DNA of 64,000 nt, from assembly GCA_016841605.1 (NCBI GenBank), contig JAENYV010000007.1, positions 1 through 64,000 on the forward strand, given 5' to 3'. The notes beneath the pieces were generated by a model, which saw only the letters and a list, made by a program, of their open reading frames with translations, was not told where the DNA came from and made no database searches. The first letter of the stretch is position 1. Each line of letters begins with the position of its first letter. The position numbers were made by a program, and so were the translations under genes. This stretch comes from Dethiobacter alkaliphilus. GTDB lineage: Bacteria; Bacillota; Dethiobacteria; DTU022; UBA8154. Positions 14,374-21,961 of the stretch are shown here, one piece after another.

Positions 14374-16230
14374 ATGTATCCAGTGACTGAAGACTTCCTA
14401 TCTAATATAAAAGCTGACGTCAGACAGGTCTTTGCCAAGGTTATCATCGACTACTCCGACCCGTTCCTGGATACATCGATAGAAGTCTCAGCCAATGAAG
14501 AAGCAAACGTTTCTTATCCGGCTCAGACAGCCGACGCTACAGAAGTGCCGGGAAAGAATTGGCTCTCCCTTGACGGCACCTGCAACCCCGATGGAACCGC
14601 ATGGCCTGCGCCAGGGATTGCAAGCAGAGGACAGATGGGCTGGTGGGGGAGTCAATTGGCGGACGCCTTAGGGATATATAGCCCTCCTTATCCTACTTTA
14701 ACTGTGGCACAAGATCCGCGACCTGCTCGCAGGTTACGGGTAATTGGTGACAGTATAAAAGGTGAATATCCTGTAGCATTCGTAATAAATCTCTACGACT
14801 CCGGCGATGTCCTAGTTCACACAGAAATAGTGTCATATAACGATGCCGTGGAATGGTCTCTCGATTTAGATGAGGATGTTCTGGATGTAGCGAAAAAGGA
14901 GCTAGTTATATTTAGATGGAGCCATGCCGGAAGACAAGCTAAGATTCTAGAGTTCTACTCTTCTATTTCTGAAACGTATGAGTCAGAGGATCTAACGGGT
15001 TTGTGTCTACTAGAGGAAAGAGAGGCTATGCAAGGAAGCATCCCGGTAGGGAACATATCTGCAAATGAAATTACTATTTACTTTGATAATTCGTCAAGGA
15101 AGTTTGATGAGGGCAACGAAGAATCGCCCTTGAAGGGTCTACTTAAGCCCAACCGGAGGATCCAAGCCTTTCTTGGTATAGAAGTAGATGAGGAAATAGA
15201 GTACGTTCCTCTTGGTGTCTTCTGGTCCTTAGACTGGGATAGTGCAGAGGATACCGTTGAAGCCTCTGTTACTGCTCGCGACCTCACGGAGACCCTGAGG
15301 TCAGGAACTTATCTGGGAACCGAGCCGCAGTCAGACGTAAGTTTATATAGCCTAGCTGAGCAGGTACTGCAGGATGCGGGGTTGTATAGCAGTGAATACT
15401 CTATCGATTCCGCTCTGAGCTCAATTATTGTGCCCTGGGGCTGGTTCCCTAAGGTTACTCACAGAGAGGCACTGAGATTAATTGTCGAGGCGGCCCTATC
15501 TGTCTGTTACGTGAGTAGAGAGGGTGTGGTCACTATAGAGGCCTTTGTTTTGTCAGGGGGCTCCTCAGTCCTAGAAATTACAAACGAAGACTACTTCACC
15601 CTTAGCAATCCCAGCAAGCGAAGTGAGGTTGCTAACGAGATAACTGTAGTAACGCAACCACTGGAGCAGGAGACAGAGACATCGGTGGAGGTATATAGAA
15701 GTCCTACTCCGGTTACTATCCCTGCAGAAAGCTCTGTAGAGATAACCGTGACGTATAGCTCCTCTCCTATAATTGATGCTGAGGCTAGCTTAGATACCCC
15801 GCCTGGAGGCGTTTCGATTACTGATGAAACCTACTATGCCTGGGGCGTAGTTGTTACCATTGAGAATACAAATATTACCACTCAAGAAGCTACAATAGTA
15901 GTTGATGGAATTGTGCTCTCTGTTCAGGGATCTGAAACCATTGTGGCCAGTGACGCGGATAGTATCAGGGATAACGGGATCCTGAGCTACGAGTTTCCTG
16001 ATAACCACCTGGTACAGCTAACGAGCCAGGCGGAGTCTATAGCCTCAACCTTATTAGCAAGCACTAAGGATCATAGAAGAGATATCGAGTTACCCTGGAG
16101 AGGAAATCCTGCTGTGGTGCTGGGAGACAGAGTTACCGTCAAAGATATCGGCTATTACGTCATCCGACAGAATATAAACTGGAACGGCGCTCTAGACGCA
16201 ACAATGACGGGAAGGAAGTGTATCGAGTGA
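14374..16230 (+). CDS. Large baseplate / tail-tip protein
   Basis: A 618-residue tail-tip protein. The N-terminal third has a jelly-roll-like, Trp-rich segment (residues 55-190). A central region (about 215-420) carries the hub-like pattern ARDLTETLRSGTYLG, QVLQDAG and FPKVTHREALRLIVEAA seen in gp27-like/prophage endopeptidase-type tail proteins. The C-terminal region has ELPWRGNPAVVLGDRVTV, a common ending of tail hub proteins. No peptidase motif is obvious. Start ATG 14374 follows GGAGGGAGGAG. It probably connects tail tip and fibres. Confidence 0.75.
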   Translation: MYPVTEDFLSNIKADVRQVFAKVIIDYSDPFLDTSIEVSANEEANVSYPAQTADATEVPGKNWLSLDGTCNPDGTAWPAPGIASRGQMGWWGSQLADALGIYSPPYPTLTVAQDPRPARRLRVIGDSIKGEYPVAFVINLYDSGDVLVHTEIVSYNDAVEWSLDLDEDVLDVAKKELVIFRWSHAGRQAKILEFYSSISETYESEDLTGLCLLEEREAMQGSIPVGNISANEITIYFDNSSRKFDEGNEESPLKGLLKPNRRIQAFLGIEVDEEIEYVPLGVFWSLDWDSAEDTVEASVTARDLTETLRSGTYLGTEPQSDVSLYSLAEQVLQDAGLYSSEYSIDSALSSIIVPWGWFPKVTHREALRLIVEAALSVCYVSREGVVTIEAFVLSGGSSVLEITNEDYFTLSNPSKRSEVANEITVVTQPLEQETETSVEVYRSPTPVTIPAESSVEITVTYSSSPIIDAEASLDTPPGGVSITDETYYAWGVVVTIENTNITTQEATIVVDGIVLSVQGSETIVASDADSIRDNGILSYEFPDNHLVQLTSQAESIASTLLASTKDHRRDIELPWRGNPAVVLGDRVTVKDIGYYVIRQNINWNGALDATMTGRKCIE

Positions 16231-16448
16231 GCTGGGAGACTCCTAAAACGGATTGGGCGGGCAACGATGCCGTTAGTGACGATACATTAAACAAAATCGA
16301 AGAAAATATATCTGCGGTACGTGAGCAGAGCTCTTTGGCTCTCCTCTTCGAAGTTCGCGCATCCTTTCCAACGCACGCAGCTGGCAGAACGTTTTATCAC
16401 TCTGTGAATCATAGAATCTATACGAGCACGGGGGTGGCGTGGGTATGA
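16227..16448 (+). CDS. Short tail-fibre attachment protein
   Basis: A 73-residue protein whose first 40 residues (SWETPKTDW...DDTLNKIEENISAVREQ) match the N-terminus of the next gene. It then carries the segment F-P-x-H-A-A-G-R-x-F-x-H-S-V-N that the next gene also shares. It therefore equals the attachment domain of the fibre protein without the distal part. It overlaps the end of the baseplate gene in another frame (GTG 16227), and its TGA overlaps the next start codon. It may be a capping subunit or a duplication remnant. Confidence 0.6.
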   Translation: MSWETPKTDWAGNDAVSDDTLNKIEENISAVREQSSLALLFEVRASFPTHAAGRTFYHSVNHRIYTSTGVAWV

Positions 16449-17434
16449 GCTGGCAGATTCCGAAGACCGATTGGAGTTCTAACCCAAAAGCAATTGAGCC
16501 TGATGATTTGAATAGGATAGAGGAAAACACTCGGGTAGTTCGCGAGCAAGCTGCTATGCCTATCCTTCTCGAGGTAGTTGAAGCTTTTCCTTTGCACGCT
16601 GCCGGCCGTGTAGTCTTTCATACCGTAAATGAGAGGGCGTATGTAAGCACAGGTACTACTTGGATAGATATAAGCGGAGCCATTGGAGATGCTGTAGCAG
16701 CGAATGTCCTTGAAGGCAAAATTTTCAGTTCTACGTCGGCGGGGGTCGGTATTACAGGGACCATGCCTAACAAGCCTGGACATGTAACTGCTCAAGGCTC
16801 CTCTATCTCTGGCACTACTTTACGGCTGAGGCCCTACCAAGGCTACTATCCCGGGGACGCTGGGAACAGTGTCCAGCTGGAAGACAGCGACTGGATAGCT
16901 ACTAATATCAGAAATGGCATCAACATCTTTGGTAAAACAGGGAGTGTAATTGAGGGGGCAGCCGTTAGTAGCATACAACGTGGGGAAGTAACTACGCCTA
17001 ACGAAGGTCCCTATGAGGTTAACGTTACTATTAGCGCGGTGGACAGAAGTAGGAGTCTTGTGTTTTTCTCCGATAGAGGCAGTGTGTGGTCAGGTAGCTG
17101 CCCTCTTAGAATTGCGTGGTTGAATAGTGATACTAATCTCTATGCGCTCGTTTCTGGTGGGTACGAAAGAGGAGGAACTCTTTTCTGGCAGGTCGTAGAG
17201 TTTGAGGGACCTATTAATGTGCAATCAGGCACCTACTTTGCTGGTAATTACTATGGGGAGGTAACAATTGCTATTGATGCGGTGGATATAAGTAAAACTG
17301 TACTGATGGTGGTTTCTACCGACAGAGATTACGGAGCCACTATCGAGTTTGTAGACTCTACCCATATCAAAATTGATGTGTCTGACGAAGAACATGTAAA
17401 AGAAGGTTTTTGGTACGCTGTTGAATTTCAATAA
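16445..17434 (+). CDS. Tail fibre / receptor-binding protein
   Basis: A 329-residue fibre-like protein. Residues 1-75 form the attachment domain shared with the preceding small gene. The middle (about 80-165) contains the motif VLEGKIFSSTSAGVGITGTM and a repeated NIFGKTGSVIEG, a pattern common in phage fibres. The last 165 residues are beta-rich with many aromatic residues and are likely the receptor-binding head. Start ATG 16445 overlaps the previous stop. The specificity cannot be told from sequence. Confidence 0.7.
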   Translation: MSWQIPKTDWSSNPKAIEPDDLNRIEENTRVVREQAAMPILLEVVEAFPLHAAGRVVFHTVNERAYVSTGTTWIDISGAIGDAVAANVLEGKIFSSTSAGVGITGTMPNKPGHVTAQGSSISGTTLRLRPYQGYYPGDAGNSVQLEDSDWIATNIRNGINIFGKTGSVIEGAAVSSIQRGEVTTPNEGPYEVNVTISAVDRSRSLVFFSDRGSVWSGSCPLRIAWLNSDTNLYALVSGGYERGGTLFWQVVEFEGPINVQSGTYFAGNYYGEVTIAIDAVDISKTVLMVVSTDRDYGATIEFVDSTHIKIDVSDEEHVKEGFWYAVEFQ

Positions 17435-17452
17435 AAGAGGAGGAGGGGCTTT

Positions 17453-17710
17453 TTGTTTTATTATGCACAGTTAAACGAAAATAACATATGTACCGGCGTA
17501 TCTTCCCTTAAAGGCGAAGTCCAAGCAGACCACATGGTTCGGATACCAGAATACAATACCGATTATATCTGGAAAAAATATGAAAATGGTGCGTGGTCGG
17601 AAGAAAAATATGTTCCAGACTATAAGCAAATAGAACTTGGTAGGATGGAAGCAGTAGAGCAGGCAGTAGCAGAGCTGTCAATTATCTTAGCTTCTGGAGG
17701 TGGGCAATAG
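17453..17710 (+). CDS. Small protein following the tail fibre
   Basis: An 85-residue protein. It begins MFYYAQLNENNICTGVSSL, contains IWKKYENGAWSEEK, and ends with a short helix. This pattern is widespread just after tail-fibre genes in Firmicute phages, where it may be a fibre accessory or chaperone. The TTG at 17453 follows GAGGAGGAGGGG. Its last base is shared with the next GTG start. Confidence 0.65.
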   Translation: MFYYAQLNENNICTGVSSLKGEVQADHMVRIPEYNTDYIWKKYENGAWSEEKYVPDYKQIELGRMEAVEQAVAELSIILASGGGQ

Positions 17711-17838
17711 TGTTTGATGAAAATAGTGGCTTGGTAAAGATTTGGGTAAGATTAATCAAGGAAGGCAAGAGGGAGTTGTCGGAAGTCCCGGATTTAAGTA
17801 ACCTGAAAACAGTGGTGGAGAGTCTTATTTCGCAGTAA
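17710..17838 (+). CDS. Small XkdX-like protein
   Basis: A 42-residue protein from GTG 17710. It begins FDENSGLVKIWVRLIKEGKR and then has an amphipathic helix. Tiny genes of this kind (the XkdX/CD1375 type) close the tail module in many Firmicute phages. The start overlaps the previous stop (TAGTG). No specific function is known. Confidence 0.55.
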   Translation: MFDENSGLVKIWVRLIKEGKRELSEVPDLSNLKTVVESLISQ

Positions 17839-18178
17839 CGCAATAAGAAGATACCAACAGGAATATTAGTAGCAAGAATAGCGAAGTAATTGAGAATAGC
17901 GAAGAGCGAATAAAACCAACCCGGCCGAGGTCGCAGCAGCCCCGGCCGGGTTTCAGCAAAAAAAAACAATTAGAAAGGAGCTCGATGTCGCGACTATATG
18001 TCGCATTGACAAAAATTCTTTAAGGGTGAATTTTAAAACAGCCGAACAATGTAATATATGCCTGATATAAGATAGTGTGACAAAAATAATATACTATTCT
18101 TTGAGAATAGGGAGCCAAGGGGCTCTTTTTTGTTTCCTTTATATTTTATTTCTCCTTTCAGCGAAATAATTTCAGGGG
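17839..18178 (+). other. 340-bp gap between tail and lysis modules, with two hairpins
   Basis: No gene is visible. A perfect 10-bp stem (AACCCGGCCG at 17918-17927 with CGGCCGGGTT at 17943-17952) lies centrally but lacks a T-tract. A canonical terminator follows at 18112-18131. Between them is a TTGACA (18007-18012) in AT-rich sequence that could be part of a lysis promoter, but no clear -10 at 17-bp spacing was found. Confidence 0.6.
18112..18131 (+). terminator. Rho-independent terminator before lysis genes
   Basis: GAGCC (18112-18116) pairs with GGCTC (18121-18125) around AAGG, followed by six T residues. Confidence 0.8.
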
Positions 18179-18406
18179 GTGGTCATCACGGAGCAATGCA
18201 CAGGACAATGTAAACAAGAGAGAGCAATAGCAAGCCTGCAGACGAGCGTCGCAAACTTAGAAGGCTGGCAGCGGACCCAAAACGGCTCAATAGTCCGCGT
18301 CGAGGGGAAGATCGACAAGCTCATATTCTGGTTTATGACTTTCGCTATTACGTTTGGGGCGGGGTTAGTGGTGAATATCGTTATGTTGTTAATAGGGGGC
18401 GACTAA
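18179..18406 (+). CDS. XhlA-like haemolysin/holin partner
   Basis: A 75-residue protein with a soluble N-terminal coiled-coil half (IASLQTSVANLEGWQRTQ, then GSIVRVEGKIDKL) and one C-terminal membrane segment (LIFWFMTFAITFGAGLVVNIV). This is the XhlA layout. XhlA acts with a holin and amidase in PBSX-type lysis. GTG 18179 lies within GGGGGTGG, so the exact start is uncertain. Confidence 0.75.
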   Translation: MVITEQCTGQCKQERAIASLQTSVANLEGWQRTQNGSIVRVEGKIDKLIFWFMTFAITFGAGLVVNIVMLLIGGD

Positions 18407-18408
18407 CC

Positions 18409-18645
18409 ATGAAGCTTAACGGCGAGGTCAAAGAGTTTTTCAGCATCCAGGAGAAGAAAATTTCAACGCTCATCATAGCGTTTTTATTTTTTTGTGGACT
18501 CGGAGCTTACTTAGCTGTTACCGGGGAGCCGCAGGACCTGCCGCCGAACCTGGTTAGCGTTATTATTGCACTCATTACGGCCATTGCCGGTGTAAATGCG
18601 GTGGAAAGCTGGACTTCACGAAAAGGAGGGGATGACGAAGAATGA
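18409..18645 (+). CDS. Holin-like small membrane protein
   Basis: A 78-residue protein with two predicted membrane segments (ISTLIIAFLFFCGLGAYLAV and LVSVIIALITAIAGVNAV) joined by a short Pro-rich loop, and a charged C-terminus. Size, topology and position directly before the endolysin fit a two-helix holin. It starts three bases after the XhlA-like gene and overlaps the endolysin start (ATGA). Confidence 0.7.
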   Translation: MKLNGEVKEFFSIQEKKISTLIIAFLFFCGLGAYLAVTGEPQDLPPNLVSVIIALITAIAGVNAVESWTSRKGGDDEE

Positions 18646-19388
18646 GAAAAGTCACAATTGATCCCGGTCATGCGCCGGGGAATAAGAACCACGGCCCTAC
18701 CGGTTATTATGAATATGCTGGAATGTGGAAGGTGTCTAACTATCTAAAAAAAGCACTTGAGCGGTGCGGACTTGAGGCAGTCTTAACACGTAAAGAAAAT
18801 GAAGACCCCGCACTTGCAGTTCGCGGAGCAAGGGGATGGGACAGCGACGTCTTTATCAGTGAGCACTCCAATGCCGCAAACGGCCAGACCCGGGGTACAG
18901 AATGCTTTTACTCGGTCCGCATTCCAGGGGACAAAGTATGGGCCGGAAAACTGTCCGCAGCAGTAGCCAAGGCCATGGGCAATAACGACCGGTGGGCAAA
19001 GACGAAGGAATCTGAGACTACTAAGGGATACGACTACTACGGCGTCATTCGTTCTGCTGTAGCGGCCGGGGTGCCCCATGTATTTCTGGTCGAAAATGGG
19101 TTCCACGATAATGCCGCAGACGAAGCATTCCTAAAGGTGGATGCTAACCTCAAACTGATCGCTGAAGCACAGGCAAAAGTCGTATGCGAGATTTTAGGGA
19201 TACCGTATATAGAAGCCAATAAGGGGGTCCAGTCAATGACAAAAACTAAAATCTTATATAACGACAAGGAGCTGGAAGGCTACATTGAAGATGGCAAGAC
19301 ATATGCTGAAGTACGAGCTCTTGCTGAGACGCTTGGATTTAAAGTGATTTGGAACAAAGAAAAACAACAGGTGGAGGTGAGTAAGTAA
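18642..19388 (+). CDS. Endolysin, N-acetylmuramoyl-L-alanine amidase (Amidase_3)
   Basis: A 248-residue lytic enzyme that cuts the amide bond between muramic acid and the peptide stem. The catalytic domain occupies about residues 1-185. It shows the zinc ligands and catalytic acid of Amidase_3: H10 in IDPGHAPG, E24 in YYEYAG, the His of ISEHSNAA, and the Glu of VENGFHDN. The C-terminal 50 residues (KTKILYNDKELEGYIEDGKT) resemble a copper-amine-oxidase-like stalk domain, likely for wall binding. There is no signal peptide, so export depends on the neighbouring holins. Confidence 0.9.
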   Translation: MRKVTIDPGHAPGNKNHGPTGYYEYAGMWKVSNYLKKALERCGLEAVLTRKENEDPALAVRGARGWDSDVFISEHSNAANGQTRGTECFYSVRIPGDKVWAGKLSAAVAKAMGNNDRWAKTKESETTKGYDYYGVIRSAVAAGVPHVFLVENGFHDNAADEAFLKVDANLKLIAEAQAKVVCEILGIPYIEANKGVQSMTKTKILYNDKELEGYIEDGKTYAEVRALAETLGFKVIWNKEKQQVEVSK

Positions 19389-19756
19389 TGAATGAAGTGG
19401 TTGCCCCTTTACTGCAGGATGCCTTATTGCTTTTAGTAACGGTGCTGGCCGGTTTCATGGTTGCCTGGCTGAAAAAACGCCTGGGCGTCGAGGGTATGAA
19501 GAAAATTGAAACGGAGCTGGCGCTCAAGCAGGAGCTGGCTTTCCTGGCCGTGCGTTTCGTGGAGCAGGCTTTCCGGGATGTGAAAGGAGAAGAGAAGTAC
19601 AACCAGGCGGCGGAGTGGCTGTCAGAGCGGGCAGGGGAGATAGGATTAAACATAACGGCCGGGGAAATCAAGGGGTTAATAGAGGCGGCGTTGCGGGCGT
19701 TTAAGGATGAATTCGGGGAAGAGTGGGCTGAGGCGAAAAAGGAAGAGGCGGGGTAA
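19388..19756 (+). CDS. Phage holin, LL-H type
   Basis: A 122-residue protein with one N-terminal membrane segment (LLLLVTVLAGFMVAWL) followed by a long charged helical tail, the layout of the LL-H holin family. It overlaps the endolysin stop codon by one base. With the XhlA-like and two-helix proteins it gives three candidate membrane lysis factors around one amidase. Confidence 0.7.
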   Translation: MNEVVAPLLQDALLLLVTVLAGFMVAWLKKRLGVEGMKKIETELALKQELAFLAVRFVEQAFRDVKGEEKYNQAAEWLSERAGEIGLNITAGEIKGLIEAALRAFKDEFGEEWAEAKKEEAG

Positions 19757-19894
19757 TTGTTTAGGGGGAATAAAATAATAGTAGTAGTAATAGTAATGGT
19801 AATGGTAATGGTAATGGTAGTAATACAGGCGTGCGGGGAGAGATCCCCGCTTTTTTTGTTATTTAATACTTATATAATACCTATATTAATGTAG
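19757..19894 (+). CDS. Possible tiny lipoprotein encoded by a microsatellite
   Basis: A TTG at 19757 directly follows the holin stop and opens a 45-codon frame. It encodes a basic start (MFRGNK), a hydrophobic run built from alternating Val and Met/Ile codons, and the lipobox-like VIQAC at about residue 26. The hydrophobic part is the GTA/ATG microsatellite at 19781-19824. A small lipoprotein after a holin would fit an Rz1-like spanin, but Gram-positive phages do not need one, and a terminator hairpin lies within the frame. Treat as speculative. Confidence 0.2.
   Translation: MFRGNKIIVVVIVMVMVMVMVVIQACGERSPLFLLFNTYIIPILM
19781..19824 (+). repeat. Trinucleotide microsatellite (GTA/ATG units)
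   Basis: Consecutive triplets GTA, ATA and ATG alternate, with four consecutive ATGGTA units near the middle. It is the only simple repeat of this length seen in the window and would be prone to slippage. Confidence 0.85.
19833..19857 (+). terminator. Rho-independent terminator ending the late operon
   Basis: GCGGGGA (19833-19839) pairs with TCCCCGC (19844-19850) around GAGA, followed by seven T residues. This marks the end of the lysis genes. Confidence 0.9.
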
Positions 19895-19989
19895 AAAAAA
19901 AATTAAAGCCTGGGCCTACCGGTATATTTTTATTTCTTCTATTTCCCGGGCAAGCGCAGAATTCGACTGTTATTTTATGGCAGAAAATT

Positions 19990-20394
19990 TTATATCAACT
20001 TTTCCCTAATTTTGTCAAAAGACTCCCTGGTCATCCGGAGCCCTTTCTCCCAACTTCGGTACACCCCATAACATACGCCTAAAATGCTTTCCATCTCATC
20101 AAACCTTTTAGTATTTTCCTTTCTCCATTGCCGCAGGTAACTTTCATAATCTTCCGAAAGCACAAAAGTATAATATTCGTCTCCAAACTCCTGGACCGGA
20201 ATACCCAAAGCCGTGCAAATTTTCTTCATAACGGTATAATGGGGAAAAATGACACTTGACTCGTAAGAAGTTATAGTACATTCCTCGCGACCGCACAATT
20301 TACCTAGCTCTTTCACTGTCAGGCCTTTTAGATATCTCAGCTTCCTGATTTTATGACCTAGAGTATCTTCAGGGTATTCCTCATATTTATGCAT
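19990..20394 (-). CDS. XRE-family transcriptional regulator
   Basis: A 134-residue leftward regulator. Residues 12-68 form a helix-turn-helix domain ([20 protein letters not shown]...ITSYESS). A second half resembles a degenerate second copy ([20 protein letters not shown]). It lies beyond the late terminator and faces it. Its upstream DNA runs into the gspE/pilB fragment, so its natural promoter may have been lost. It could be a host gene at a prophage edge or a phage gene at attP; the sequence does not decide. Confidence 0.7.
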   Translation of the reverse strand: MHKYEEYPEDTLGHKIRKLRYLKGLTVKELGKLCGREECTITSYESSVIFPHYTVMKKICTALGIPVQEFGDEYYTFVLSEDYESYLRQWRKENTKRFDEMESILGVCYGVYRSWEKGLRMTRESFDKIREKLI

Positions 20395-20440
20395 GGTACT
20401 TACTTCTTGGTAGAGAACAATCGCAGTTTCGTTCCCTGCG

Positions 20441-20788
20441 CTACAGGTTCCGGGAAATCTACGACGCTATACTCAACACTAAACTATCTCAGCTGTACGG
20501 AAAAGAATATAATTTCAGTGGAGGACCCTGTAGAATACAGGGTTAAAAATGTCAACCAAGTTCAGATCAATATTAAAACAGGACTTACCTTTGCCCGGGC
20601 TCTTCGTGCTGTATTGCGGCAGGATCCCAATATAATCATGGTTGGCGAAATTCGTGATACGGAAACGGCTGAAATTGCTACCAGGGCAGCCCTGACGGGA
20701 CATCTGGTTTTTACAACGCTGCACACCAGTGATGCTCCCCGGGCCGTAAGCAGGCTGCTTGATATGGGCGTAAAACCTTATATTTCTC
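20441..20788 (+). pseudogene. Internal fragment of a GspE/PilB-type secretion ATPase gene
   Basis: An open frame of about 116 codons matches the nucleotide-binding core of type II secretion/type IV pilus ATPases: Walker [25 protein letters not shown], the Asp-box [17 protein letters not shown], and the His-box [12 protein letters not shown]. Similarity begins abruptly at the P-loop and ends abruptly after DMGVKPYIS, where the frame continues into unrelated residues. The N-terminal and C-terminal domains are missing. It sits between a leftward XRE gene and the integrase. The most likely reading is host DNA caught at an attachment site. Confidence 0.85.
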
Positions 20789-20823
20789 ATTGGATGTCGA
20801 TAAAACCAGGCTTTTTTTATATG

Positions 20824-20845
20824 TCGTCAAAAATTCGTCAAAAAT
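20824..20845. repeat. Tandem 11-bp direct repeats beside the integrase (possible arm sites)
   Basis: TCGTCAAAAAT occurs twice with no spacer (20824-20834 and 20835-20845) between the gspE/pilB fragment and the integrase stop. Tyrosine integrases with an N-terminal arm-binding domain use such short direct repeats next to the core. The role is inferred from position. Confidence 0.5.
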
Positions 20846-20859
20846 ACAGTTAAAAAAAA

Positions 20860-21939
20860 TTAATCGAATATGTTGTTTATTATTTTTTTAGCCTTGGTTG
20901 TCATATCATCAGTAACGTGAGAATATGTTTTCATCGTTTGCTCAACATCATGGCCAAGTAAAGCGGCAGCAGTTTTAAAATCTACTCCGCCGGCGATCAA
21001 CATCGTTGCATATGTGTGCCGGAGGTCGTGTACGCTTATATCGAAACCTATTTTCTTGTATATGCGCCCTAAATGAACGCCTACTGAAGCTGTACTTACA
21101 TAAGAGACAATACGACTGTCGATGCTTGCAGGAGAGTATTTTTTATATTTTTTTAAATCTCTTAAAACACTTTTTGAGACCGGAACAATCCTATTGGAGT
21201 TTTCAGTTTTTGTAGATCCAAAACCCCATTTTTTAGTTTTTAGGAATTTCCATTGCTTGTTTATTTTTATTGTGCCATTAATAAAGTTTATATCATTCCA
21301 TGTAAGGCCAACAATTTCCCCTATTCGCAAGCCACATTTTGCAGCTATAAGCGATATTATATAATAACTTTTGTTATCAATATTTTTTAGTAGTCTGTCC
21401 AATTCCACTTTAGTTAAAGCTTTAATTTTGTAATTATTCTTATTTTCCGGTACCTCTATATCTGCAACAGGGTTTTGAATAAGAATTTTATGGGGCTTTA
21501 TAGCATTATTAAATACCGTTTTTATTTTAGATACGTACGTTTTTATGGTTGATGAGTTTAGCCCGTCTTTCACCATAGCATCTATGCATTCTTGAATATG
21601 AGGTGATTTTATTTCACTGAGCTCCATGTCTTTTAAGGAGTTAAATTTTTGGATGGTGTTTTTATAAGTTTTTACCGTATAGTATTCTTTATATAATTCT
21701 TGATGCTCTATAAACATTTTTGTGAATTTATCAAATGTGATACCCTTAAGTTCACTGTTTAAATCCAGTCTAAAATCTTTTTTTAATTCGTCTAGCATTT
21801 TATCGGCTACTTTTTTAGCATCACCCTTTTTTGCAAATCCCTGCTTTGACTTTTGTTTCCATTTCCCGTTTTGATCCTTGTATGAGATTATAAACTGAAT
21901 CCCACCGTCTTTTTCACGATAAGTAATGTTATATTCCAC
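20860..21939 (-). CDS. int: Tyrosine-family site-specific integrase
   Basis: A 359-residue integrase that inserts and excises the phage. It has an arm-type DNA-binding N-terminus (residues 1-55, Lys-rich), a SAM-like core-binding domain (about 60-160) and the catalytic domain. The catalytic residues are visible: R205 (KCGLRIGEI), K244, H304 and R307 (VHDLRHTY), H330 (LLGHD) and Y339 (TYSHV). The gene reads toward the putative attachment region, as is usual. The ribosome site is AGGAGGATTTATTTG before the ATG. Confidence 0.95.
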   Translation of the reverse strand: MEYNITYREKDGGIQFIISYKDQNGKWKQKSKQGFAKKGDAKKVADKMLDELKKDFRLDLNSELKGITFDKFTKMFIEHQELYKEYYTVKTYKNTIQKFNSLKDMELSEIKSPHIQECIDAMVKDGLNSSTIKTYVSKIKTVFNNAIKPHKILIQNPVADIEVPENKNNYKIKALTKVELDRLLKNIDNKSYYIISLIAAKCGLRIGEIVGLTWNDINFINGTIKINKQWKFLKTKKWGFGSTKTENSNRIVPVSKSVLRDLKKYKKYSPASIDSRIVSYVSTASVGVHLGRIYKKIGFDISVHDLRHTYATMLIAGGVDFKTAAALLGHDVEQTMKTYSHVTDDMTTKAKKIINNIFD

Positions 21940-21961
21940 GCAAATAAATCCTCCTTAATAA

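Noticed and set aside
18007-18035. TTGACA as a lysis-operon promoter
   Set aside because: The -35 is perfect but no acceptable -10 lies at 16-18 bp, so no promoter is called.
19781-19824. Microsatellite as a CRISPR-like or iteron array
   Set aside because: It is a simple triplet repeat without spacers or dyads.
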